The notes under the pieces were generated by a model. The model was not told where the DNA came from. It saw only the letters and a program-made list of their open reading frames with translations, and ran no database searches. This document shows positions 8,320-17,685 of a stretch of DNA of 39,242 bases, piece by piece; within the stretch, counting starts at the first letter, position 1, and every line of letters starts with the position of its first letter. The position numbers and the translations under genes were made by a program. Source of the DNA: an uncultured Muribaculaceae bacterium (lineage in GTDB: Bacteria; Bacteroidota; Bacteroidia; Bacteroidales; Muribaculaceae); the NCBI GenBank assembly GCA_905233845.1, contig CAJOFH010000024.1:1-39242 (forward strand), read 5' to 3'.

Positions 8320-9771
8320 TTGACAAAAGTAGGCAAACATAAGTCTCGTTCTACTAAGTTCTTGAAGGACTTGGGAATTTATGCCATCGGAAATCTGGGA
8401 TCGAAGATCATCACTTTTGCGATGGTCGCTGTCTACACCCATTATGTCAACAAGGGCGAGTTGGGATACTATGATTTGTGCTTGACAATCATTTTCTTGA
8501 TAATTCCTTTTGTTACTCTCCAACTGCGTGACGGAGCATTCCGGTTCCTGCTCGAGACTCAAGTTACCGACCAGCGAAGCAAAATCGTTACGTTTGTTTA
8601 TCGCACTCTCGTTTCCAGCTCGGTGATATGTCTTGTGGCAACTATTTTGCTCGCAATGTTCACGAGTATCGACTATGTGTGGTACTGCTTCGCATTGCTC
8701 GTGGTTATGTCTTTCTTTGAAGTCGTGACGCAAGTGGCTCGAGGACTGGGCGATAATGTGGGGTTTGTTACTGCTGGAATAATCTCCTCGTTGGGGATTT
8801 TTGTGTTCAGCATTATCTTTGTGGTGGTTCTGCCATGGGGCATAAACGGCATCTTTATCGCCAATATTTTGGCACGCATTTTGGCTCTGATATTCTTGGA
8901 GATGCGACTCAAAATCATTGCCACCTATTTCAAGCCAAATGTCAACCTCAAGCAGGTGGCGCGCGACCTGATAAAGTATTCGTTGCCATTATTGCCAGGC
9001 TCTTTGTGCTGGTGGTTGACGGGTAGCAGCGACCGCTGGTTTATCAATTATTATCTTGGCATAGAGGTCAATGGTCTGTATGCAGTGGCGTTCCGATTCA
9101 ACAGTATTATCCTTATCCTCTCCACTATCTTCTATCAGGCATGGCAGGAGACAGCCATTTTGCAGTACAACAGCCCCGATCGTGACAAGTTCTTTTCCAA
9201 GATGTTCAATACTTACATTGGCGTTCTTGCCATCATAATTACAGCTTATTCTTTCATACTTAAATCATTGTATCCCATTATAATTGACGCCAACTATCAG
9301 GAGAGTGTCAACTATCTCTATCTTATGGGAATATCGGCGGTGATATTTGCTCTTGCGGCTTTCTTCGACATGGGATATCAGTGCGCCAAGGACACCTCAC
9401 GCACGCTGCCGGCGATTATATTGGCGGCAGTGGTCAACATAGTATTCAACCACTTCCTTGTCAAGTACTATGGCGTCTATGGCGCTATTGCTACTTCCAT
9501 CATCACCTACTTGGTGCTCTTCGTCTACCGCTTGCACGACATGAAACGCTACTTCAAGCTCTCGTTCTATCCATCAACCACGATAGCGGTTCTAATCATT
9601 CTGCTCGGTGCTGTTCCGTTCTACTTCTTCAACTCTTGGTGGATGCTAATACTCTATATGGTAGTGGCTTGTGCTCTCGCTCTAGTGGCTGTTCCCAAAG
9701 AGACACGCAGCGAGATGAAAGCTTTGGTTCTCCAAAAATTAGTGCCAAAAAGCAATAATGGCTTTGAATAA
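8320..9771 (+). CDS. Wzx-like oligosaccharide flippase
   Basis: Polytopic inner-membrane protein of 483 residues of the MOP/Wzx superfamily, expected to move lipid-linked repeat units across the inner membrane. The N-terminus KFLKDLGIYAIGNLGSKII is typical of the family, and about 12-14 hydrophobic segments follow. The start is taken as TTG at 8320: no ATG or GTG occurs between the upstream in-frame stop (8293) and the conserved N-terminal helix, and the next ATG would cut into helix 1. It is the first gene of the exopolysaccharide block and is followed 37 bp later by the Wza-like exporter. Confidence 0.87.
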   Translation: MTKVGKHKSRSTKFLKDLGIYAIGNLGSKIITFAMVAVYTHYVNKGELGYYDLCLTIIFLIIPFVTLQLRDGAFRFLLETQVTDQRSKIVTFVYRTLVSSSVICLVATILLAMFTSIDYVWYCFALLVVMSFFEVVTQVARGLGDNVGFVTAGIISSLGIFVFSIIFVVVLPWGINGIFIANILARILALIFLEMRLKIIATYFKPNVNLKQVARDLIKYSLPLLPGSLCWWLTGSSDRWFINYYLGIEVNGLYAVAFRFNSIILILSTIFYQAWQETAILQYNSPDRDKFFSKMFNTYIGVLAIIITAYSFILKSLYPIIIDANYQESVNYLYLMGISAVIFALAAFFDMGYQCAKDTSRTLPAIILAAVVNIVFNHFLVKYYGVYGAIATSIITYLVLFVYRLHDMKRYFKLSFYPSTTIAVLIILLGAVPFYFFNSWWMLILYMVVACALALVAVPKETRSEMKALVLQKLVPKSNNGFE

Positions 9772-9808
9772 TCGTTAAATTATAAATATACAAAAGATAA
9801 TTTATTAT

Positions 9809-10615
9809 ATGAAATTCAAGAACATTATAATCGCGGCCTTGATGATTGCTTTGACAGGATGTAAAACCGCTACCGAGAATACACTTTCCTATTTCCGCAA
9901 TCTGGGTGACGCGCCAAGCGGAGTCTTGTCGCAAGATAAGACCTACGACATCAAAGTGGTGCCCGAAGATGAACTCACCATCATGGTCACTTCTAAGGTG
10001 CCCGAGGCAACAGCGATGTTTAACCAACCACAAGCCAACTACTCGTTGCGAGGTGAGTATACCACTCAAGGAACTCCTCGCATCCAGTCCTACATCGTTG
10101 ACAAGAATGGCGATATTGTAATGCCAACTCTTGGCAGGATTAACGTCGCAGGAAAAACTACTTCGCAAATTGAGCAACTGATAAAGAACAAAGTGAGCGC
10201 TACCGTCAAGGACCCATTTGTCAGGGTTGAATTGATGGGTTTTTACGTCAATGTGCTGGGTGAGGTAAAGAATCCTCATCGCATTCTGGTGCAGTCGCAA
10301 CGATTCACTCTTCTCGATGCGCTCAGCGCAGCCGGCGATCTCACCGAGTTTGGTGAGAGAGGTTCTGTGATGGTGATTCGAGAAGAGGATGGAAAGAAAG
10401 TCTACCACCGAATGGATCTTGCCGACGCCAACATCTTCAACTCGCCCTATTTCTACCTGCAGCAAAACGATGTAATCTATGTGGAGCCTAACCAAATTCG
10501 TATCGACAACTCAAAATATAACCAGAACAATGCCTATAAGCTCACCGTCATTTCCACTATAGTGAGCGCATCATCGGTGATTGCTTCACTGATTATTGCC
10601 GTGGCAGCGAGATAA
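9809..10615 (+). CDS. Wza-like polysaccharide export lipoprotein
   Basis: Outer-membrane auxiliary protein of 268 residues for polysaccharide secretion. It has a lipoprotein signal peptide with lipobox LTGC. The poly-export domain follows (YDIKVVPEDELTIMVTSKVP, GDIVMPTLGRINVAGKT), then an SLBB-type segment (VNVLGEVKNPHRI, TLLDALSAAGDLTEFGERG, LQQNDVIYVEPN). A C-terminal hydrophobic stretch (VSASSVIASLIIAVAAR) could be the outer-membrane helix seen in Wza. It is shorter than E. coli Wza, as is common in Bacteroidota. The tyrosine-kinase copolymerase gene is 56 bp downstream, forming the usual Wza-Wzc pair. Confidence 0.9.
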   Translation: MKFKNIIIAALMIALTGCKTATENTLSYFRNLGDAPSGVLSQDKTYDIKVVPEDELTIMVTSKVPEATAMFNQPQANYSLRGEYTTQGTPRIQSYIVDKNGDIVMPTLGRINVAGKTTSQIEQLIKNKVSATVKDPFVRVELMGFYVNVLGEVKNPHRILVQSQRFTLLDALSAAGDLTEFGERGSVMVIREEDGKKVYHRMDLADANIFNSPYFYLQQNDVIYVEPNQIRIDNSKYNQNNAYKLTVISTIVSASSVIASLIIAVAAR

Positions 10616-10671
10616 TTATTTGAAAAACACCTCTCATCCACACTAGTAAAACGAATATAGCTAAAAAAGAC

Positions 10672-13008
10672 ATGAGTAATAATTCCTACGATAACAACAG
10701 CAACCCTGTAGCTCCACAAGGCGAGAAAATCATCGACTTTGGCAGCGTTTTAAACAAGTACAAGCGCTATTGGTGGCTTTTTCTCCTGTCGCTGATAGCA
10801 TGCATTGGACTTGCTGTTGTTTTCATTAAATATCAGATGCCTAAATATCTTGTGATGTCTACCGTGCTCGTCGCGCAAGACGACGACGCTGGCAGCGCAG
10901 GAGCTTCGTTGCTCAAGAGTCTCTCAATAGGAGGAAGCGGTGCAAGTGTTGATGACGAGGTAGTGATAATGGGCTCGCAAGACATCTGTTATCGCACTGT
11001 TAAGGATTTAAAGCTCAATCGACTATATGTTAAGCGAAACGACCTGCTCGACAAGGAAGACCTTTACAAGAATTCGCCCATCGAGATTGAGGCACCTAAC
11101 CAGCTCTTTGACACACTATCGGTGGGAATGAGCTTCAAGGTCAAGTTGAAATCCGATGGTAAAGCCGACATTAAGGTCAAGAAGGGAATGTTCAAGGTTC
11201 TTACTGAACTCACCGACCAAACTCTGCCAGCTAATGTCAGAACTCCCTATGGTCTTTTCACAGTAAAGACCACTAATTTTTACTTGCCTGGCAAGGAAAT
11301 AACTGTCGATGCCAACGTCACCGGTAACCTCCTGCGCACCGAGAAATTCATGGAGGACATGACTGTCAAGGTGCTCAACAAGAAGAGCAATGCCATCTAC
11401 ATGGACATCCCCACATCCAATATCCAGCGTGGAAAGGATATGCTCAACACCATGATCAAGCTCTACAACAAGCGAGGTCAGCAAGAGAAGGATGAGCAGG
11501 CGCTAAACACCGCCAAGTTCATCGAGGACCGACTGGGACTTATCTATAAGGACCTCACAGGCAGCGAGGCCGAGATTGAGGAATACAAGAAAGTCCACAA
11601 CATGGCTGATGTGGGCATACAGACCAAGGCGAGCATTGGCCGTCAGGAGCAATCAGACGCTAAAATCGTGGAGCTTGAGGCTAAATATCGCATCGTGAAC
11701 CTCATCAACGAGTTCATCAGCGACCCAAAGAACAAGTATTCCTACATCCCATTCGAGGCCGACTCGGTTGCCGCATCGGGCTCTATAAAGGTGTTCAACG
11801 AACTCGTGACAAAGAGGGCAGAGCTCGCCGAGAGTGCCAAGGAAGGCAACGAAGCTCTCCAGGAACTCGACGCTCAAATCGAAGAGATGCGTGCGACCAT
11901 CCACAAGGGTGTGAACAACACTCTCAACGCTCTCAAGATTCAAATCGACAAGGCCAAGGAGGTGAATGAGGAGGCGCAAGAGGAAATCAAACAAGTTCCT
12001 ACCGAGGAGCGCGAAATACGCACTCTATATCGCCAGCAAGGCATCCAGAACACCCTTTACACATTCCTATTGCAGAAACGTGAGGAAAATGCGCTTGTAC
12101 TTGCGGCTACAACGCCTAAGGGAAAAATCGTTGATAATGCCTATGCGCAGAGCAAACCCGTGGCACCCAACAAGCCTGTTATTATCCTTATTGGACTGAT
12201 TGCGGGTCTTATGCTGCCCATCTTGCTACTCTATCTCAAGAACTTGTTCACCACAAAATTCTCGACACAAGACGAGCTGCAAGAAATCTCCAAGTCGCCG
12301 GTTCTGGGCGAGATTTGCCACAACCGTCACCGCAGCCAGCTAGTGGTCAAGCCAGGCAAGACTTCGTCGATTGTAGAGCTATTCCGCTTGCTGCGTAACA
12401 ATGTTCAGTTCCTCATGACTAAGAAGGACGACAAAGTGGTGCTCGTCACTTCTTCTATCAGTGGCGAGGGCAAGTCGTTTATCAGTACCAACCTCGCGTC
12501 GTCGTTTGCGCTGCTTGGCAAGAAAACGGCTCTCGTGGGTATGGATATCCGAAACCCACAACTAGCTAAGATGCTCAAACTAAAAGAAGTTCCTGGTGTC
12601 ACCAATTTCCTTTCTAACCCCGACACCGAAATCAATGATATTGTCCAAAAGGTGGAAGATGTTGAGAACCTCAACATCATCGTGGCTGGTCCCATTCCGC
12701 CCAATCCCTCAGAACTGCTGCTGGGCGAGCGCACTACACAGCTCTTTGACAAGCTGCGTGAGGAGTTCGACATCGTTATTATCGACTCCGCGCCTATCGC
12801 TATGGTGAGCGACACCTTCTCGCTGGCTAAGTTTGGCGACGCAACGCTCTTCGTTGCTCGTGCCAACCACACCAAGCGTGGCCTCATCAAGTACTTCAAC
12901 GAGGTGGTGGCTCGCAAGCAGTTCCACAATGCCGCTGTGGTGCTCAACGACAGCAATCCCAAGCTCTCGGCTGGCTACGGCTACGGCTACGGCAAGGATA
13001 AGAAATAA
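10672..13008 (+). CDS. Wzc-like polysaccharide copolymerase with BY-kinase domain
   Basis: Inner-membrane protein of 778 residues controlling chain length and export with Wza. The N-terminal membrane helix (WWLFLLSLIACIGLAVVFIK) is followed by a periplasmic Wzz-type region with long coiled-coil stretches (about residues 270-480), and a second helix (PVIILIGLIAGLMLPILLLY). The cytoplasmic tyrosine autokinase has Walker A SSISGEGKS (Lys601), Walker A' ALVGMDIRNP (Asp625) and Walker B IVIIDSAP (Asp705). The C-terminus is a short Tyr-Gly cluster, GYGYGYGKDKK, the likely autophosphorylation tail; it has only three tyrosines. This places chain-length control in the same operon as wza and wzy. Confidence 0.92.
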   Translation: MSNNSYDNNSNPVAPQGEKIIDFGSVLNKYKRYWWLFLLSLIACIGLAVVFIKYQMPKYLVMSTVLVAQDDDAGSAGASLLKSLSIGGSGASVDDEVVIMGSQDICYRTVKDLKLNRLYVKRNDLLDKEDLYKNSPIEIEAPNQLFDTLSVGMSFKVKLKSDGKADIKVKKGMFKVLTELTDQTLPANVRTPYGLFTVKTTNFYLPGKEITVDANVTGNLLRTEKFMEDMTVKVLNKKSNAIYMDIPTSNIQRGKDMLNTMIKLYNKRGQQEKDEQALNTAKFIEDRLGLIYKDLTGSEAEIEEYKKVHNMADVGIQTKASIGRQEQSDAKIVELEAKYRIVNLINEFISDPKNKYSYIPFEADSVAASGSIKVFNELVTKRAELAESAKEGNEALQELDAQIEEMRATIHKGVNNTLNALKIQIDKAKEVNEEAQEEIKQVPTEEREIRTLYRQQGIQNTLYTFLLQKREENALVLAATTPKGKIVDNAYAQSKPVAPNKPVIILIGLIAGLMLPILLLYLKNLFTTKFSTQDELQEISKSPVLGEICHNRHRSQLVVKPGKTSSIVELFRLLRNNVQFLMTKKDDKVVLVTSSISGEGKSFISTNLASSFALLGKKTALVGMDIRNPQLAKMLKLKEVPGVTNFLSNPDTEINDIVQKVEDVENLNIIVAGPIPPNPSELLLGERTTQLFDKLREEFDIVIIDSAPIAMVSDTFSLAKFGDATLFVARANHTKRGLIKYFNEVVARKQFHNAAVVLNDSNPKLSAGYGYGYGKDKK

Positions 13009-13054
13009 ACCATCTTTTAGAGCTTAAAGCCACAACCACACAATCGCCAGAATC

Positions 13055-14365
13055 ATGACATTTGAGAAACGATTCATCCTGCAACGACTCTTTTTCATAG
13101 GCTTCTGGCTTTCCACATGCACTGGCTTCGTCAGCGACCTGCTATGGGGTCCTGACACGATAAGTCCCTTGACAACCATCTCGCAGCTTACGGTTGACGT
13201 GATTTTGCTTTTCCTTGCCGTCTGTACTATACGCAAAATGGTTGATTTCCTTTTGATTGGCTCGTTTCTCGTTATTGCTATTGTAAGTGGATTTCTTATA
13301 AACAATGACAGCCTTTTCGTATGGCTCAATGGTTTGAGATATTTCTTTCCTGTGCTGTTTCTGCCGCCTATTTTGCGTTACTTTTGGGAGACAGAATATC
13401 GCCACGACCTTTTTATTAAGTCGCTCGACAAGCAGCTGTTCATCTTTCTGTGGCTACAGGTGCCAACAGTGCTTTTCCAGTTTTTTGTGTATGGTGCTGG
13501 CGACTATGTGGGAGGCACCATGGGTAATGGCTTCTCTCCAGTAGTTAGCTTTGGCATATATTATATTTCGTTTTATCTGCTTAGCAAGCGCATAGACAGA
13601 AATAACATTCTTCAGTCGCTATATAAGAACTGGATTTACATTTTCTTGCTTTTCCCCACATTCCTTAACGAGACAAAAATCAGTTTTGCCCTTATTGTAG
13701 TTTATTTCATTCTGCTGCTGCCTATCGACCGCAAATACCTGATTCGTCTCACGTTCTTGATGCCACTTATTGTCATCCTTGTTGGGATAGGTTCTTCTTT
13801 CTATTATTCATCTGTTTCGGGAGAAGGAACATTAGAGCTGGACAAGGACTTTTTTGAGACATATCTTGATGCTGACCTTGACAATATTGAAGGTGCGGCA
13901 GAATATGCCGAGAAAAACGAGAGTGAGATGTTCGACATTCCACGATTTGCAAAACTTGCAATCATTCCAAAGGTGTTTGAAGAGAATCCTGGACATGACA
14001 TGATGGGTTTTGGTTTAAGTTTATACAAACATGGAACTATAGTTGATGCTTCCGACTTTTATAATGAATATGATTGGTTTATGAAAGGAACAAGCCCACA
14101 AATAATGAGTTCTGTCCTCCAGCTTGGAATTATTGGCATTATTTGGTATTGTGCATTTTTTGTGAGTCTGTTCTTTATTAAACCTTCTCTATATCCAAAA
14201 CGCAATCTCAACATGCAGTTGTTCTTCTTGCTTATGGTTGTTATTCTTCTGTTCTACGCCGATTTGTGGCAGAACGTTAACTTTAGTTATTTAATGCTAT
14301 TGTTCCTATTTCTCTCTTGGGAGAAACAAGAGACTATCTTACAACCTTTAGAGGCAGATCCTTAA
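13055..14365 (+). CDS. Probable Wzy-type polysaccharide polymerase
   Basis: A 436-residue polytopic membrane protein with about 10-12 hydrophobic segments and one large hydrophilic loop (about residues 250-340, acidic, with DKDFFETYLDADLDN). The short motif FLNETKISFA before a central helix resembles the conserved LxExK-type segment of O-antigen ligase/polymerase proteins. Wzy proteins are very divergent, so the call rests mainly on topology and position: between the Wzc kinase and the MBOAT gene, with only 9 bp to the latter. Base composition is more AT-rich than in wzc. It would join repeat units on the periplasmic side. Confidence 0.6.
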   Translation: MTFEKRFILQRLFFIGFWLSTCTGFVSDLLWGPDTISPLTTISQLTVDVILLFLAVCTIRKMVDFLLIGSFLVIAIVSGFLINNDSLFVWLNGLRYFFPVLFLPPILRYFWETEYRHDLFIKSLDKQLFIFLWLQVPTVLFQFFVYGAGDYVGGTMGNGFSPVVSFGIYYISFYLLSKRIDRNNILQSLYKNWIYIFLLFPTFLNETKISFALIVVYFILLLPIDRKYLIRLTFLMPLIVILVGIGSSFYYSSVSGEGTLELDKDFFETYLDADLDNIEGAAEYAEKNESEMFDIPRFAKLAIIPKVFEENPGHDMMGFGLSLYKHGTIVDASDFYNEYDWFMKGTSPQIMSSVLQLGIIGIIWYCAFFVSLFFIKPSLYPKRNLNMQLFFLLMVVILLFYADLWQNVNFSYLMLLFLFLSWEKQETILQPLEADP

Positions 14366-14375
14366 TCAAAGTGCT

Positions 14376-15821
14376 ATGCTAATAAACTCAATAGGATTCT
14401 GGATTTTCTTTTCTGTAGTAATTCTTGTCTATTACTTGACAAGAAACTATCGCTGGCAGAATGCATGGTTGGCAATCACATCACTTGCTTTTTACGGTTA
14501 CGTGAGCATTAAGTTGCTTGCATTGTTTGTTCTCATAATAGCATTTTACTATGGTCTTGCTATAGGTGTAGAAAAGAAAAAATGCAACACTCCAATCTCA
14601 GCAAAATGGCTTAAAATAACTGGAGTGTGTGCAGGAATTGGTATCCTTATTTATTTCAAGTATCTCAACTTTTTCATTGCTGAGTTCTCGTCATTACTTA
14701 CCGGCATTGGTTTCACAATTAATGCTGGCACACTCAATATCATAGCACCTCTTGGCATCAGCTATTTTACCTTCAAGCTCATCAGTTATATTGTTGATGT
14801 CGCCAATGGTAAAATCCAAGCTGAGCACGATATTGTCAAGTTCACAGCATTTGTGGCGTTCTTCCCTACCTTGATGTCAGGGCCTATCGACCGAGCCACA
14901 ACATTCTTGCCACAACTCAACAAAGTAAGGCAACTGCTGCCATGCAACATCAGTGACGGCGCACTAAGGATTCTGTGGGGTTTCTTCATGAAAGCCTGCA
15001 TTGCCGACCGAATAGCCCCTTATACCGATGCCATTTTCAACAATATGTCACATCACAATGCATCATCAATAGCATTGGCTTCAGTTTTGTATCTGATTCA
15101 AATGTACACCGATTTTGCAGGCTACAGTCATATGGCTATTGGCGTGGGACAACTTTTGGGTCTCACGGTTACCGAAAACTTCAAGCAGCCATTCTTTGCC
15201 GTTAATGGTGGTGATTTTTGGCGGCGCTGGCACATGTCGTTATCTTATTGGCTTAGGGATTACATCTACATCCCATTGGGTGGTAGCCGTTGCAGCAAGC
15301 TTCGTTCTTATTTCAATGTGATGGTGACATTCATTGTCTGTGGAGCTTGGCATGGAGCCAATTGGACCTATATCATCTTTGGTGCTCACCATGGACTATG
15401 GGTAATTATTTCACGCATTATGAAAGTGCCTCGTGAGAAGTTAGAAAAGAAGCATTACTCTCTCAAGAATGCAACTTGGTTCAAGAGCTTAAGAATCGCC
15501 ATCAACTTCGTGGTTTGTTGTGTGGGTGCCATGTATTTCAGGGCGAACTCCTTCAGCGACATTATCGTGGCTTGGCGTAAATGGCTCTCTAAAGACTGGG
15601 GAGCACCATTTCTTGAAGCCACAGTGCCATTGTTTACCTTTGGACTGCTATCGATCCTAATTATGATTTACAAGGAGCATCAGGATGAATACAATGGCAA
15701 GGCACATTTTATGCACTCCTCTACGAAAGCAATTAGTTTAGTGTGCATTGCTTTGACAATAGTTTTCATAATTCTCACTGGCGCTCTTGAGAGCAGCAGT
15801 TTCATTTATGTGCAATTTTAG
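14376..15821 (+). CDS. MBOAT family O-acyltransferase (AlgI-like)
   Basis: Polytopic membrane O-acyltransferase of 481 residues, expected to carry acyl (usually acetyl) groups across the inner membrane for polysaccharide modification. Family hallmarks are PLGISYFTFKLISYIVDV, FFPTLMSGPIDR, YLIQMYTDFAGYSHMAIG, FKQPFFAVNGGDFWRRWHMS, YIPLGGSRCSK, and the active-site histidine in GAWHGANWTY (His326). Length matches AlgI (about 470-520). It is followed after 6 bp by an SGNH-type protein, the same pairing as AlgI with AlgJ/AlgX. Together they suggest the secreted polysaccharide is acylated. Confidence 0.9.
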   Translation: MLINSIGFWIFFSVVILVYYLTRNYRWQNAWLAITSLAFYGYVSIKLLALFVLIIAFYYGLAIGVEKKKCNTPISAKWLKITGVCAGIGILIYFKYLNFFIAEFSSLLTGIGFTINAGTLNIIAPLGISYFTFKLISYIVDVANGKIQAEHDIVKFTAFVAFFPTLMSGPIDRATTFLPQLNKVRQLLPCNISDGALRILWGFFMKACIADRIAPYTDAIFNNMSHHNASSIALASVLYLIQMYTDFAGYSHMAIGVGQLLGLTVTENFKQPFFAVNGGDFWRRWHMSLSYWLRDYIYIPLGGSRCSKLRSYFNVMVTFIVCGAWHGANWTYIIFGAHHGLWVIISRIMKVPREKLEKKHYSLKNATWFKSLRIAINFVVCCVGAMYFRANSFSDIIVAWRKWLSKDWGAPFLEATVPLFTFGLLSILIMIYKEHQDEYNGKAHFMHSSTKAISLVCIALTIVFIILTGALESSSFIYVQF

Positions 15822-15827
15822 GCGGTT

Positions 15828-16721
15828 ATGAAGAAGGTTATTATCAACATAATCATAACACTTGGTATAGTTGTTGCTTGCGATATTATTGTTGGCTTAG
15901 TGGGCGACAAGCTGCTCAAGAGCACTCCCGATGTGGGCACGCTACAAGCCGATGCCTATCAAGCTATTTTCAAGAAAAAGGCCGATGTGCTGATATTAGG
16001 TTCTTCAAGAGCACGCCACACTTATAATCCCCAAATTATTGCCGACAGCACTGGTTTGACTGCTTACAATGCCGGAATCGACGGTCACGGAATGAACTAC
16101 GCCTTGATTGTGTTGCAGTCGTTCTTGGAACGATGCAAACCGCAGGTTGTGGTGCTTGATGCATGTGCGGCGATGGTTACCGACGAGTGGCTCAACAACA
16201 GCATTGATGACGTGAAATATTTCTATGGACTAAATGTGCCGCTCACCAATTACGTATCAAAACATGGCACATGGCAACTTAGGACTAAACTTCACAGTAA
16301 TCTCTATCGCCTTAATTCATCCATCACATGGATAGCAAAAGCACGCATGCTATCTACTAACGACTGCAATGGCTTTGAACCACAATTTGGAAACCTTGTC
16401 GATACAACCATCATAAATTTCACTGATTTTGAAATTAATGATATTCAGGTAAAATGTTTTGAGCAGATAATAGAGACATGCAATAATAACGACATCAAGC
16501 TAATTGTCTATATCGCGCCATCACTTGAGGTTACTGCAAAATTCCAAGAGTGGATTAAAGCTTTTTGCAATGATAATGGTGTGCTGCTCCATGATTATGG
16601 ATGCGACCCTTACTTTTTCAATAATCGAAACAAATACTTCAACGACTCCGACCACCTAAATAACGACGGAGCAACTATAATGACAAATCATGTCATAAGT
16701 GATATTAATAATAGCAGATAG
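15828..16721 (+). CDS. SGNH-hydrolase-like protein partnering the MBOAT acyltransferase
   Basis: A 297-residue protein with one N-terminal hydrophobic anchor (VIINIIITLGIVVACDIIVG), so probably periplasmic. The SGNH block I is VLILGSSRARHTY (Ser60 as candidate nucleophile), and the C-terminal Asp-x-x-His pair is DSDHLNNDG (Asp273 and His276). This fits AlgJ/AlgX-type or related acyl-transfer partners. Its position 6 bp after the MBOAT gene supports a role in placing acyl groups on the polysaccharide. A hydrolase that removes acyl groups is the alternative. It ends 11 bp from the convergent GT2 gene, with no clear terminator between them. Confidence 0.72.
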   Translation: MKKVIINIIITLGIVVACDIIVGLVGDKLLKSTPDVGTLQADAYQAIFKKKADVLILGSSRARHTYNPQIIADSTGLTAYNAGIDGHGMNYALIVLQSFLERCKPQVVVLDACAAMVTDEWLNNSIDDVKYFYGLNVPLTNYVSKHGTWQLRTKLHSNLYRLNSSITWIAKARMLSTNDCNGFEPQFGNLVDTTIINFTDFEINDIQVKCFEQIIETCNNNDIKLIVYIAPSLEVTAKFQEWIKAFCNDNGVLLHDYGCDPYFFNNRNKYFNDSDHLNNDGATIMTNHVISDINNSR

Positions 16722-16732
16722 CGTGAATGCTG

Positions 16733-17683
16733 TTAGCGTGAAATGACTTGTTTTAGCAAGCGATTGCCGTTGATAAACAAATGTAATAGCCATGGCCAGT
16801 GCAACAACTTGTGAAGCACTTTAATCTTGTGAGGATAGTTTCTCACATCATAAGCCATGATTTGCTTGTACCATTCATCTTTTGTGTCAATGTCTTTTAT
16901 CAGAAAGCCAAATGTTGTGATTTCTTTCATGCGCACCGAGTCTTTAGTCAACTCTTCTTTGTCATTCTCTACAAGAACCTTTTTCAATTGATTGAAAAAA
17001 TCCTTGAAACACTCCTGCTTAAAGAATTTCACTGTCGAGGTCAACGAAGTTGCAACAAAATGGTAATTATAAATAGGCTTATTATAAACACCTATACGGT
17101 TACACTTGATTGCCAATTTCACATTGGTTATCACATCTTCACTGGGTAAATTTCGGTTTTTGCAGAACATGTCAGCACCCCAGAATTCACGCTTGCTGAA
17201 ACATACTGCTGCAACATATACGAAATTTGGATCTATAGCATTCTTAAGCATTTCGTCACTACTTATTACACCTTCAAAATCACGAGACGCAATAGTATAA
17301 ACCTTGCCGTCAACGATACGGTTGAAAAGACCATAGAATGCATCAAGGTTCTGCTGCAATGAGATGGTTACCATATATTCAATGGCATCAAGTGGAAGTG
17401 TATCGTCGCTATCAAGAAACATGACATAATCGCCCGAAGCTTTGAGGACTCCTGTCCTTCGAGCGGCCGCAGGGCCTTGATTCTCCTGATGGAATGACAT
17501 TATATTTGGCGCAGCTGTGGCAATCTCATCTATAATACTACCAGAATTGTCGGTCGAACCATCATTCACAAAAATAATTTCGATGTTCTTATAAGTTTGG
17601 TTTTGAACGCTTTCCAAGCAACGTTCAACATATTTACCTGCATTATATACAGGTATTATCACCGACACTTTAGGCTGAGGCAT
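16733..17683 (-). CDS. Family 2 glycosyltransferase
   Basis: Inverting GT-A glycosyltransferase of 316 residues, cytoplasmic. The N-terminus VSVIIPVYNAGKYVERCLES, the segment EIIFVNDGSTDNS and the metal-binding DxD equivalent FLDSDDTLP (Asp91-Asp94) are typical. A C-terminal basic/hydrophobic region may associate with the membrane. It is the downstream gene of a two-gene minus-strand unit within the otherwise plus-strand polysaccharide locus, 2 bp after the beta-helix gene. Donor and acceptor sugars cannot be inferred. Confidence 0.9.
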   Translation of the reverse strand: MPQPKVSVIIPVYNAGKYVERCLESVQNQTYKNIEIIFVNDGSTDNSGSIIDEIATAAPNIMSFHQENQGPAAARRTGVLKASGDYVMFLDSDDTLPLDAIEYMVTISLQQNLDAFYGLFNRIVDGKVYTIASRDFEGVISSDEMLKNAIDPNFVYVAAVCFSKREFWGADMFCKNRNLPSEDVITNVKLAIKCNRIGVYNKPIYNYHFVATSLTSTVKFFKQECFKDFFNQLKKVLVENDKEELTKDSVRMKEITTFGFLIKDIDTKDEWYKQIMAYDVRNYPHKIKVLHKLLHWPWLLHLFINGNRLLKQVISR

Positions 17684-17685
17684 AA

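Noticed and set aside
9629-10495. 288-codon antisense frame across flippase and wza genes
   Set aside because: It is a shadow of two well-supported genes, with no domain, promoter or start context of its own.
16722-16732. Terminator between the convergent SGNH and GT2 genes
   Set aside because: Only 11 bp separate the stop codons, and no stem-loop with a T run was found. A direct repeat TAGCGTGAA is present but does not form one.
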